A DNA stretch of 64,000 bases from Bacillus paralicheniformis (lineage in GTDB: Bacteria > Bacillota > Bacilli > Bacillales > Bacillaceae). The stretch spans positions 1 through 64,000 of the forward strand of contig NZ_LBMN02000018.1 in the NCBI RefSeq assembly GCF_001042485.2, in the 5' to 3' direction. The notes beneath the pieces were generated by a model that was not told the DNA's origin, did no database searches, and saw only the letters and a program-made list of their open reading frames with translations. Shown one piece after another: positions 48,488-56,735 of the stretch (position 1 is its first letter; every line of letters starts with the position of its first letter). Position numbers and translations under genes: made by a program.

Positions 48488-49358
48488 GCTCAAATCTGTA
48501 TCAAAAACGATTGACGGAAAACAAATACTCAAAAACATCTCCTTTAAGCTTGAGGAAGGAGAGATTTTCGGACTGCTCGGCAGAAACGGCTCAGGGAAAA
48601 CAACGCTTCTCCGCCTGATTCAGCAAATCCTGCTGCCTGATGAGGGAGATATCTACTTCGGCAGCGTCAAGGTGAAGGACCATCCGCTCGTCAAGCGCAA
48701 TATCGTCTATATGCCCGTTCAAAACACCTATTTCGAAAAATACAATTACAAACAGCTCGTCAATATTTTGCGAAACATTTATCCTGACTTTGATGTTACA
48801 TACGCTAATGAATTAATGAACCGCTACGATATTCCTGAAACAAAAAAGTACAGGGAATTGTCTACAGGATTGAAAAAGCAAATGTCGCTGATCTTGTCAT
48901 TTGCGATCCGGCCGGCGGTCATCCTGCTCGATGAACCGACAGACGGCATTGATGCCGTCACAAGACAAGATGTTCTCCAGCTGATGGTCGATGAAGTGGC
49001 TGAAAACAACACGACGATTCTCATCACATCCCACCGGCTTGAGGATATTGAAAGAATGTGCAACCGAATCGGTTTTCTCGAAGACAATACATTGTCGAAC
49101 ATCATGGATCTTGATGAACTGAAAGGCGATTTTATTAAAATCCAAATGGCATTTGAAGAAGATGTCAATTTGAAAATCAGAGAAAGGGAAATCCCTGTTT
49201 TGGATCACACCGGCGTCTTTTATACGGTGTTGATTCCGAAAGAAGACGATGTGAGCAAACAATTTCTTAAAAGTTTGTCTCCGAAAGTTTGGAACGAGCT
49301 TCCGGTCAGTCTTGAGGAAGTATTCATCGCGAAGTATGGAGGTAAGCGAAGATGGTAG
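48480..49358 (+). CDS. ytrB: ABC transporter ATPase YtrB
   Basis: 292 residues. Walker A GLLGRNGSGKTTLLR, signature ELSTGLKKQMSL, Walker B VILLDEPTDGID. Pairs with the following permease. The ytr system responds to cell-wall antibiotics such as vancomycin, ramoplanin and lantibiotics and affects wall thickness. Confidence 0.93.
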   Translation: MIELKSVSKTIDGKQILKNISFKLEEGEIFGLLGRNGSGKTTLLRLIQQILLPDEGDIYFGSVKVKDHPLVKRNIVYMPVQNTYFEKYNYKQLVNILRNIYPDFDVTYANELMNRYDIPETKKYRELSTGLKKQMSLILSFAIRPAVILLDEPTDGIDAVTRQDVLQLMVDEVAENNTTILITSHRLEDIERMCNRIGFLEDNTLSNIMDLDELKGDFIKIQMAFEEDVNLKIREREIPVLDHTGVFYTVLIPKEDDVSKQFLKSLSPKVWNELPVSLEEVFIAKYGGKRRW

Positions 49359-50329
49359 ACCGCGGACTTTTATATAAAGAGTGGAAACAGCATTTCTGGA
49401 TTTTTTTAGTTGTGTTTGCAGCGGTGATGCTGAGTGAACCGCTTACGCTTTTGAATGATTATTTCCAGTACCAAGGATGCCTTGCAGAACTGAAAAAATT
49501 TCCCGATATGGAGTGTGTTTTATATAAAGATTATGAGATAGGCGGGGCTATGAGAATGTTCTGGGTTGGAGGAGTCGCGCTTGCACTCAGCCAGATCGGG
49601 TTTGAACGTAGCAGAGGAACGCTTGATTTCACACTCGGCCTCCCTTATAGGCGCGGCATCATTTTCAATACGAAATATGTCTTCGGCCTTTCAATTCTTT
49701 TAACAGCTCAGCTATTATCTTACTTATTATCTTACGCTTTGATTATTTTGTATAAGGTTGATGTCATTCATTTTCATGAGTATTTTATCGGGTCGGTCAT
49801 TTTCTGCTTTATGGTCTACTCGCTTGTCATGGCGGCGGGCGCGATGACCGGCAATCCGCTGGCCCAGCTGGTCGTTGCATTTTCAACGTCGATCCTGCCG
49901 TATTTGCTGATCGGGCTTCCGTTGGCCAACCTTCGAATCATTCGGAGTTTCTTTGGAGGTCACTCTGCTTTCTTTTATGGTGAAACAGAACTATTGGATT
50001 ATATAACGCCGATCATGTACCTCAACCATTTCGGCATTCAATACGGCAGCCTGGCCTTTACGCTTATTCCGCTCGCCATGGGGATTTTGTTTTATATGAT
50101 CGGCTACTTCTGCTTTATCAGACAGCAGATTGAACGGAACGGACATTTTTTCCTTTGGGGAAAAATGGACCGGCCGATCCAAATTCTCGTGATTTTATTC
50201 GGCATCGGGGGATTCGGGACAGCCTCTGGCTCAAGCCTGTCCAGCTATATCTTCGGTATGTTGATCGGTTCGGCAGTCGGGTTTTTAATCAGTTACTTCT
50301 TGATTTTTAAAAAAATAAAACAGCTGTAA
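49352..50329 (+). CDS. ABC transporter permease YtrC/YtrD type
   Basis: 325 residues, six or so membrane segments, begins MVDRGLLYKEWKQHFWIFLV. B. subtilis has two related permeases here (YtrC and YtrD); only one is present, and 50330-50354 leaves no room for another. It may work as a homodimer. ATG overlaps ytrB. Confidence 0.9.
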   Translation: MVDRGLLYKEWKQHFWIFLVVFAAVMLSEPLTLLNDYFQYQGCLAELKKFPDMECVLYKDYEIGGAMRMFWVGGVALALSQIGFERSRGTLDFTLGLPYRRGIIFNTKYVFGLSILLTAQLLSYLLSYALIILYKVDVIHFHEYFIGSVIFCFMVYSLVMAAGAMTGNPLAQLVVAFSTSILPYLLIGLPLANLRIIRSFFGGHSAFFYGETELLDYITPIMYLNHFGIQYGSLAFTLIPLAMGILFYMIGYFCFIRQQIERNGHFFLWGKMDRPIQILVILFGIGGFGTASGSSLSSYIFGMLIGSAVGFLISYFLIFKKIKQL

Positions 50330-50354
50330 CCCATAATGGAGAGGAGATTTACAA

Positions 50355-51053
50355 ATGATCAGTGTAGAGCATATTCACCACTCGTTTAAAGTCGGCAAAA
50401 AGGGGAGGGAAAATGAAATTAAAGTGTTAAAGGATGTCTCGCTTACCGTCGAAAAAGGCGAAATCGCCTGCATTGTCGGACGGAGCGGTTCCGGAAAATC
50501 GACGCTGTTGAACTTGATTTCCGGCTATATCGCCCCGACAGAAGGTAAGATCGTCATTGACGGCACGAATGTCACGAATTACGGCGAAAAAGAATGGGCG
50601 GCATTCAGGCTTGAACATTTCGGCTTCATCTTTCAAAGTTTTCAGCTGATTCCGAGCCTGACGACTTTCGAAAATATCGAGCTGCCTCTGACTTTAAAAG
50701 GTGTTCATCCGTCTGAGCGGAAGCAACGCGTCAATGAGATGCTTCACCGCGTCGGCCTTGAAAACCACGCCGGCCACTATCCGAATGAGCTTTCAGGCGG
50801 ACAGCAGCAGCGCGTCAGCATCGCCCGCGCTTTGATTTTGAATCCGTCAATCATTTTAGCCGACGAACCGACAGGAAGCCTGGACTCCGAAACAGAACAG
50901 GAAATTCTCGAATTCATTCGGCAGCTGAACAGGGAACGCGGGATTACATTTGTCATCATCACGCACGATGACGAAGTGGCATCGATCGCCAATACGAAAT
51001 TTCAGTTATCTGACGGCGTGTTAGAGAAAGGGGAAGAGACTGTTGAAGTTTAA
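50355..51053 (+). CDS. ytrE: MacB-type ABC ATPase YtrE
   Basis: 232 residues. Walker A VGRSGSGKSTLLN, signature ELSGGQQQRVSIARAL, Walker B IILADEPTGSLD. Partner of YtrF. SD TGGAGAGGAG. Confidence 0.94.
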   Translation: MISVEHIHHSFKVGKKGRENEIKVLKDVSLTVEKGEIACIVGRSGSGKSTLLNLISGYIAPTEGKIVIDGTNVTNYGEKEWAAFRLEHFGFIFQSFQLIPSLTTFENIELPLTLKGVHPSERKQRVNEMLHRVGLENHAGHYPNELSGGQQQRVSIARALILNPSIILADEPTGSLDSETEQEILEFIRQLNRERGITFVIITHDDEVASIANTKFQLSDGVLEKGEETVEV

Positions 51054-52374
51054 GGATCAGTTGAAGTTTATTAGAAGAAATATGAAGAAAAACCGCCTGC
51101 GTGTATTCATGACCATTCTCGCAACAACGGTGGCCTGCGCATTCTTAATCGTGCTCGCATCGGTCGGGTTCGGCCTGCAAAAATCGCTGACTGAACAGCT
51201 GATGAAAGAGCAAATCGTGACTGAGATAAATGTTGTCGGAAAAGAAGGGCAAAGCGATCAGAAAGTTCAAAAGAAAGACTTGAAAGAATTCGAAAATCGC
51301 AAAGATGTGTCCGCGATTATCGAGCGCACGCAGGTGTTCGCACCTGCTGAAGCAAAGTTGGGCAACAGGACAAACAATCAAATGTCGAATATCACGATTA
51401 CTGACATGGCCGCTGAACAAAAAGCCAATATCAAACTCGATCGCGGCCGCGTAGCGAAAACACCGAATGAAATCGTCGTCGGCTACCATTTCGGGAAGAA
51501 TCTCTGGACGAAAAAAGAAGCCCAAGATTATGAAAAGCAGATGGAAAATAATGCTGAGGAAGTAAAAGAACCAAAAGGATACGCAGAAGATATTCTCGGC
51601 AAAACAATTGAATTAAAGATCTCAAAAATGGATGAAAAAACAGGAGAAGAAGGGAAAGCGAAAACATATGATCTGAAAGTTGTCGGAGTTACGAAAAAAC
51701 CTTCTTATGAATGGGCAAGCGATTCAACAGTCTATGTCAGCAACGACATGCAAAAAGACATCACCGGATTTCTGAAGGCGGACAAAGACAGCGGCACGAT
51801 CGAAAAAAAGCTTTCGGTTTACGCGGATAACTTTGAACATGTCGGACAGCTGACAACAGATTTGGAGGATGAAGGCTACTACGTCGATTCAATAACGAAA
51901 AAACTCGAAAGCATTAATCTTTTTTTCATGGCTTTTAAAATCGGTCTGATCTTCGTCGGAGTCATTGCCGTCTTGATTTCAGCGATCGGCATTTTCAACA
52001 CGATGACAATGGCGGTTACAGAGCGGACGCAGGAGATCGGCATTATGAAAGCGATCGGGGCAAGCCCGAACGTGATCAGGAAAATGTTTCTGCTGGAAAG
52101 CGCCTATATCGGTATCTTAGGATCTGTTTTAGGTGTTATCATTTCATACGGTGTCAGCTTTTTAGTGAACAAGATTATACCACCTATTTTATCATCGGTT
52201 TCAGAAGGAGGAGCGAGTGCGGCAGACTTCAGCATCACCTTCTCGTACATTCCGGTCAGTCTTGTCCTTATCGCGACCTTGATCAGTGCAGGCGTCGCCA
52301 TTCTTTCAGGCCTGAACCCGGCCATTAAAGCGACAAGAACGAACGTGCTGACAGCATTAAGAAGAGAGCTTTAA
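51043..52374 (+). CDS. ytrF: MacB-type permease YtrF
   Basis: 443 residues. One N-terminal helix, a large extracellular domain of about 230 residues rich in Lys and Glu, then three C-terminal helices (FtsX fold) with MTMAVTERTQEIGIMKAIGA. Start TTG 51043 overlaps ytrE by 11 bases. Mechanotransmission rather than import is expected for this architecture. Confidence 0.93.
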   Translation: MKFKDQLKFIRRNMKKNRLRVFMTILATTVACAFLIVLASVGFGLQKSLTEQLMKEQIVTEINVVGKEGQSDQKVQKKDLKEFENRKDVSAIIERTQVFAPAEAKLGNRTNNQMSNITITDMAAEQKANIKLDRGRVAKTPNEIVVGYHFGKNLWTKKEAQDYEKQMENNAEEVKEPKGYAEDILGKTIELKISKMDEKTGEEGKAKTYDLKVVGVTKKPSYEWASDSTVYVSNDMQKDITGFLKADKDSGTIEKKLSVYADNFEHVGQLTTDLEDEGYYVDSITKKLESINLFFMAFKIGLIFVGVIAVLISAIGIFNTMTMAVTERTQEIGIMKAIGASPNVIRKMFLLESAYIGILGSVLGVIISYGVSFLVNKIIPPILSSVSEGGASAADFSITFSYIPVSLVLIATLISAGVAILSGLNPAIKATRTNVLTALRREL

Positions 52375-52375
52375 G

Positions 52376-52402
52376 AAAAAAGCCGGCGGTATGCCGGCTT
52401 TC
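52376..52402. terminator. ytrF terminator, left half of a split terminator
   Basis: A run then GCCGGC / GCCGGC hairpin. On the plus strand only TTTC follows, while the same hairpin at 52639-52660 has the T run. See the repeat between them. Confidence 0.7.
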
Positions 52403-52641
52403 AGCGTGTCGACAAACCCTCGCATTCGTTGTCAGGCCTGCGCGTCGGTGCTCACGAATAGGAGAAGGATCGTCGGCTAACCGCCCAGGCGTCCTGCCTG
52501 AACGCCGCCGTCATCACATCCTGTGAAAGTCAGCTTCCGATGCTCGGCCTTCCTAGACTGCAAGGGTTGGGGGTCACGCTGAAAGGATGACAAAATCCCA
52601 AAACTAAGAGCCGTTTTGGGATTTTGTCAACAATCTGAAAG
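52398..52641 (+). repeat. Family B intergenic repeat, copy 1
   Basis: About 244 bases, first copy of an element also found after leuS. Ends are the inverted CTTTCAG / CTGAAAG. Conserved inner blocks: GACAAACCC-CGCATTCGTTG, GGAGAA-GATC, GGCTAACCGCC, CACATCCTGTG, CGATGCTCGG and AGACTGCAAGG. A hairpin with a 17-bp perfect stem, TGACAAAATCCCAAAAC / GTTTTGGGATTTTGTCA, is at 52588-52629. No open frame. Confidence 0.85.
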
Positions 52642-52663
52642 CCGGCGGTATGCCGGCTTTTTT
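52639..52663 (+). terminator. Duplicate terminator hairpin right of the repeat
   Basis: A 22-bp direct repeat of 52380-52401 followed by six T. It acts on the plus strand; yttA on the minus strand ends here without its own T run. Confidence 0.75.
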
Positions 52664-53342
52664 AACGTTTCGGAGGTCTGTACCCCGCATCACGCGCCTC
52701 CTGTTCTGTGCAGAACCAGCGGGCGACGTTTTTCGTGCGGTCATAATATGTACTTCCTGGTGTATGATAAATATGGTTGACGCTTCCTTTGATTTTGCAC
52801 TCCTGTTTGCTTTCACCGCTGTTTTTCTTAGGGGAGGGCGCGCTGTGTGACGTTCCGGCCTGAGCGGTGGCGTTCTTTTCTTTTACAGTGGCTTCGGTAC
52901 TGCCGCTTTTTTCTTCAGCCTTAGCCAGTTTTTCTGACAGCGATTTTGTTTTTTTCGTAAGCGAGTCTTTTTCTTTTGTCAGTTTTTCGTTTTCTTTTTT
53001 TAATGTGTCATTCTCCGTTTTGGCTGCCTTCAGTTTTTCGTTTGCTTGATTGAGCTGCTGCTTTAATGCGGTTTGCTCCTTTTGTACAGCGCTGTGTTCA
53101 GTTTTCAGTTCCTGAAGCTCGGTTGTCAGGTCCTCTGTTTTTGTCTCATCGACGGCATATGTTTCCTCACTGTAATAAGGCGCAGAGATGATCAGGAGGA
53201 GAAGTCCGCCTGCAAAACAAGGATAAAAGAGTTTTCTGGAAAACCTTTTGCCTGGAGAAAAGATTCTTCTGATCAAATGAAATACAAGGTAGCAGATGGA
53301 AAAAATAAAGGATAAAAACCCGATCAGCATGATAGATTCCAT
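52662..53342 (-). CDS. yttA: Membrane-anchored coiled-coil protein YttA
   Basis: 226 residues. Two N-terminal hydrophobic segments, a long heptad coiled coil (about 65-145, Lys/Glu/Leu), a Ser/Pro linker, then a small C-terminal domain with Cys near [15 protein letters not shown] and [19 protein letters not shown], resembling the Ada-like metal-binding tail found in several Bacillus surface proteins. Function unknown. SD AAAGGAGACG. Confidence 0.83.
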   Translation of the reverse strand: MESIMLIGFLSFIFSICYLVFHLIRRIFSPGKRFSRKLFYPCFAGGLLLLIISAPYYSEETYAVDETKTEDLTTELQELKTEHSAVQKEQTALKQQLNQANEKLKAAKTENDTLKKENEKLTKEKDSLTKKTKSLSEKLAKAEEKSGSTEATVKEKNATAQAGTSHSAPSPKKNSGESKQECKIKGSVNHIYHTPGSTYYDRTKNVARWFCTEQEARDAGYRPPKR

Positions 53343-53415
53343 GATTCGTCTCCTTTCGTGTTTGATAACTATATTTTAGCTTAAAAAGAAAAAAATGTTT
53401 ATACCAAAAAACTTC

Positions 53416-53444
53416 TTGCAAATCTAAATATTCAAACGTAAAAT
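53416..53444 (+). promoter_or_regulatory. metQ leader promoter
   Basis: TTGCAA (53416-53421), a 17-base spacer and TAAAAT (53439-53444). Confidence 0.78.
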
Positions 53445-53474
53445 AAAGAAATCATTTAAAAAACTGAATATGCA

Positions 53475-53617
53475 GCTTATAAAGAGAGATGGAGGGACTG
53501 GCCCGGCGAAATCTCAGCAACCTGCAGCAGAGCAAGGTGCTAAATCCAGCAGAATGTCAGGCGCATTCTGAAAGATAAGTTGAACAACTCTTTCAGGCGC
53601 TGAAAGAGTTTTTTTTA
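53475..53617 (+). promoter_or_regulatory. SAM-I (S-box) riboswitch of metQ
   Basis: Aptamer 53475-53580 closed by CTTAT / ATAAG, with GAGGGACTGGCCC, AAATCTCAGCAACC and GCAAGGTGCTAAATCC. Terminator CTCTTTCA / TGAAAGAG with eight T (53586-53617). High SAM should turn off the binding protein gene. Confidence 0.95.
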
Positions 53618-53637
53618 TTTTGGAGGAGGAGATGTAC

Positions 53638-54462
53638 ATGAACAAGATATTAAAATGGACTTCCGTGCTGGGACTGGCCTTGAGCATGGCGCTTCTGACC
53701 GCATGCGGAAACAATGCCGAAAGCGATGGTAAAACGATCAAAATAGGCGCTACTGCAGGACCGTATTACGATATGGTCAAAAAAGCGATTCAGCCTGAAC
53801 TTGAGAAAAAAGGCTACAAAGTTGAAGTGGTCGAATTCACCGACTATGTACAGCCGAACACGGCGTTAAGCGAAGGCGAACTCGACGCCAATTTGTTTCA
53901 ACATGAGGTTTTTATGAAATCATACAATCAAGAAAACAATAAACATCTTGCTGCACTCATTTCTGTGCCGACCGCTCCGATGGGTCTCTATTCTGCCAAA
54001 TATAACGACTTGAACGATGTCAAAAACGGGGCGGAAGTGGCTGTTCCAAACGATCCGGCCAATGCCGCCAGGGCATTTTTAACGCTCCAGGATCAGGGGC
54101 TGATTCGGCTGAAAAGCGATGTCGACACATTGAAAGCCTCTGTGCAGGATATTGCGGAAAATCCGAAAAAGCTGACATTTAAACAGCTTGAATCTGCCAA
54201 TCTTCCAAGAGCGGTCGATGACCTGGATATCGCGGCTGTCCCGGGTAATTTCGCTCTCTCCGCTAATATGAAGTTGCAGGACGCGCTGGCGCTTGAGAAC
54301 ATGCCTGACCGCTACCGCAATCAAGTGGTAGTGGATGAAAAAAACAAAGACAAGCCATTCGCCAAAGATCTCAAAGAAGCGGTAAAATCCAAAGCTTTCG
54401 AAGATGCGATCGATCGGGAATTCGCCGGTTTCGGAAAGCCAAAATGGATGACGCAATCATAA
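53638..54462 (+). CDS. metQ: Methionine-binding lipoprotein (MetQ/NlpA family)
   Basis: 274 residues. Lipobox LTACGN near 18-23, then the NlpA domain beginning IKIGATAGPYYDMVKKA. Binds methionine (or a relative) for a MetNP transporter, but neither metN nor metP adjoins, so this is an orphan binding protein. Start ATG 53638 behind GGAGGAGGAG. The riboswitch supports a methionine role. As I recall, B. subtilis has no such gene at this place. Confidence 0.88.
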   Translation: MNKILKWTSVLGLALSMALLTACGNNAESDGKTIKIGATAGPYYDMVKKAIQPELEKKGYKVEVVEFTDYVQPNTALSEGELDANLFQHEVFMKSYNQENNKHLAALISVPTAPMGLYSAKYNDLNDVKNGAEVAVPNDPANAARAFLTLQDQGLIRLKSDVDTLKASVQDIAENPKKLTFKQLESANLPRAVDDLDIAAVPGNFALSANMKLQDALALENMPDRYRNQVVVDEKNKDKPFAKDLKEAVKSKAFEDAIDREFAGFGKPKWMTQS

Positions 54463-54493
54463 AAAAATTCCCCCTTTAAAAAGGGGGTTTTTT
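54462..54493 (+). terminator. metQ terminator
   Basis: CCCCCTTT / AAAGGGGG with A and T runs. Confidence 0.9.
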
Positions 54494-54582
54494 ATGTTGA
54501 AAATCGAAATCGTGTCAATTGAAAAAAATGGGCAAAACGAATAGAATCTAGAGGGAATGCTAAAGAGAAAGAAGGAAACGCT

Positions 54583-55764
54583 ATGCCGCGCACATTATGG
54601 CTATTGGTCATCGGAATGTTTATCAATGTCACAGGGGCATCTTTTTTATGGCCGCTGAATACCATCTATATCCATCAGCATTTGGGAAAGTCGCTGACAG
54701 CGGCCGGATTTGTGCTGATGCTGAACTCAGGGGCAAATGTGCTGGGCAACCTGTTCGGGGGATATCTATTCGATAAAATCGGCGGATTTAAAACCGTCGT
54801 ACTTGGAATTGTGATCACGTTTGCGAGCCTTTCAGGCCTCGTCTTTTTTCACGAGTGGTTCCAATACATTCTTTTCTTAACACTGGCCGGTTTTGGATCA
54901 GGGATCGTGTTTCCGGCATGCTATGCAATGGCCGGCTCGGTTTGGCCGGAAGGCGGCAGAAAGCCGTTCAATGCTGTATACGTGGCGCAAAATGCAGGGG
55001 TGGCAGTTGGTTCAGCGCTCGGCGGAATTGTCGCGTCTTTTTCATTTACGTATGTTTTTCTGGCGAATGCAATGCTGTATGCCGTCTTTTTCATGATTGC
55101 GATTTTCGGATTTAGACGCATTCGGTCTGAAAAAGCCATGCAGTCTTCTGTTTTGGATCATGCCGATTCAGTCAGCGGGAAATCTAGATTCTCCGCGCTT
55201 TTGGTTATATGTACGGGCTACCTGCTCGGCTGGGTCGCTTATTCGCAATGGTCCTCGACCATCGCTTCACACACCCAGGAGCTGGGGATATCTCTTGGGC
55301 AGTACAGCGTACTTTGGACAGTGAACGGGGCGCTCATTGTTTTCGGTCAGCCGCTGATCGGTTTTTTTGTGAAACGGTTTGCCGAATCGCTGAAAAACCA
55401 AATCGTGATCGGATTTGTCATTTTTATGATGGCATACGGAATTTTGTTTGGCGCTGAACGGTTTCCGGCGTTTCTTGCCGCGATGGTTGTGCTGACCATT
55501 GGCGAAATGCTTGTATGGCCGGCTGTGCCGACAATCGCCAACCGTCTCGCTCCGAGGGGAAAAGAAGGGTTTTATCAAGGGTTTGTCAACAGTATGGCGA
55601 CCGGCGGAAGAATGATCGGGCCGCTTTTTGGCGGAATGCTGGTTGATTATTTCAATATGCAGCTTTTGCTCGCGGTTTTGCTCGTATTGCTGCTGTTCGC
55701 AATAGGAACGGCGTTTTTATACGACAGGAAGGAAAAGCAGCTCTCCGCTCAATCAGATGCATAA
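54583..55764 (+). CDS. yttB: MFS transporter YttB
   Basis: 393 residues, 12 membrane segments. Motif GGYLFDKIGGFKTV between TM2 and TM3; drug:H+ antiporter family likely (DHA1/2 type) but no substrate evidence. SD GAAAGAAGGAAA. Confidence 0.88.
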   Translation: MPRTLWLLVIGMFINVTGASFLWPLNTIYIHQHLGKSLTAAGFVLMLNSGANVLGNLFGGYLFDKIGGFKTVVLGIVITFASLSGLVFFHEWFQYILFLTLAGFGSGIVFPACYAMAGSVWPEGGRKPFNAVYVAQNAGVAVGSALGGIVASFSFTYVFLANAMLYAVFFMIAIFGFRRIRSEKAMQSSVLDHADSVSGKSRFSALLVICTGYLLGWVAYSQWSSTIASHTQELGISLGQYSVLWTVNGALIVFGQPLIGFFVKRFAESLKNQIVIGFVIFMMAYGILFGAERFPAFLAAMVVLTIGEMLVWPAVPTIANRLAPRGKEGFYQGFVNSMATGGRMIGPLFGGMLVDYFNMQLLLAVLLVLLLFAIGTAFLYDRKEKQLSAQSDA

Positions 55765-55916
55765 GTGGTATAGAAAAAATAGGTAATTGTAATTATATGA
55801 AAATGAATCGAAGGAATCAAGATTATCAACCAAATCTTCACATATAATGGAAGAAACAAGCTTTTTTTCTTCTCAGACAGAACACATTTTCTGTATGGTA
55901 GTATCGAATATCATCG

Positions 55917-55990
55917 CAAGGGGTCTAGGGGGGCTGCTCGATGGCCTGAAGTCGCTTGACTAAACTAAGGGCTTTAGGAAGGTGATGAAG
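55917..55990 (+). other. Structured GC-rich leader before ytvB, unassigned
   Basis: Bases from about 55917 hold GC-rich blocks (GGGGTCTAGGGGGGCTGC) and the mini-hairpin CTAAACTAAGGGCTTTAG just before the ytvB ribosome site AGGAAGGTGATG. It matches no riboswitch class I know. May be a structured leader or a decayed sequence. Confidence 0.3.
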
Positions 55991-56314
55991 ATGCTGCATC
56001 AAGTTTTGGTTGCTTGTTTGATTGGAGGGATTATGGGGGTTCTCGGGCACGTTAAAAAAAGAGGGCGCCTCGAGAAACCGAGAACAACGAAACGATTCAT
56101 TTACCTTGGATTTTTTGAAGATATTCTTGTCGGAATGGTTGCTTCTATTTTGCTTGTTTTATCTGCGGAACCTGATTCTGGAATTCAGCTTGTCGTGTTA
56201 TCGATCATTGCCGGCTACGGCGGTGAAGCTGTATTGAGAAGCTTTGACTTTGTCAGAGAACAGCAGGCAAATGTACAGAACTCCGAACGGCAAAACAAAT
56301 CTCCACACGATTAA
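55991..56314 (+). CDS. ytvB: DUF4257 membrane protein YtvB
   Basis: 107 residues with two or three hydrophobic segments; GGIMGVLGHVKKRGRLEKPR and GYGGEAVLRSFDFVRE match the family. ATG 55991 follows AGGAAGGTG; GTG 55982 and ATG 55985 are inside that site. Function unknown. Confidence 0.85.
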   Translation: MLHQVLVACLIGGIMGVLGHVKKRGRLEKPRTTKRFIYLGFFEDILVGMVASILLVLSAEPDSGIQLVVLSIIAGYGGEAVLRSFDFVREQQANVQNSERQNKSPHD

Positions 56315-56366
56315 GATCCTCACTCTTACCCTTTTTTCAGCACATTCCCATTGTATACAAACCTGC

Positions 56367-56395
56367 TTGCACTTATGAACAGAATTCTATAAAAT
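56367..56395 (+). promoter_or_regulatory. leuS promoter
   Basis: TTGCAC (56367-56372), a 17-base spacer and TAAAAT (56390-56395), upstream of the T-box. Confidence 0.75.
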
Positions 56396-56419
56396 ACAGA
56401 TAAGATTACGGTTACGGCA

Positions 56420-56645
56420 AGAACAGTGAAGAGGAGCAGTAAGAAGCCCATTTTGTTTCAGAGAGTTGACGGCTGGTGAAAGTCAATCAAATGAGCTTCC
56501 GAACTCGCCTCAGAGTTGCAGCAGTGATGAGCTGCTGCCGCGTATCTGCGTTACAGATATCAAGTGAGTGTGCCGCATGCACACTAACAAGGGTGGTACC
56601 GCGGGAAATCTCTCGTCCCTTCTTAGGGATGGGAGAGTTTTTTTG
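56420..56645 (+). promoter_or_regulatory. T-box leader of leuS
   Basis: Stem I carries GAAGAGGAGCAGTAAGAAG and a specifier loop GAACTCGCC with specifier CTC (56504-56506), a Leu codon. The T-box AAGGGTGGTACCGCGG is at 56589-56604. Terminator TCTCGTCCCT / AGGGATGGGAGA with T run follows. Uncharged tRNA-Leu should antiterminate. Confidence 0.95.
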
Positions 56646-56735
56646 ATTTTAGAATAATCTGAATATAACGCTGCCAGTCCCGTCCATACTTGAATACAAA
56701 GAAGCCGTACTCATATTCAAAGGAGGTTTTTACAA

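Noticed and set aside
52867-53049. Phe/Ser-rich plus-strand frame opposite yttA
   Set aside because: Antisense image of the Lys/Glu coiled coil, a common artefact.
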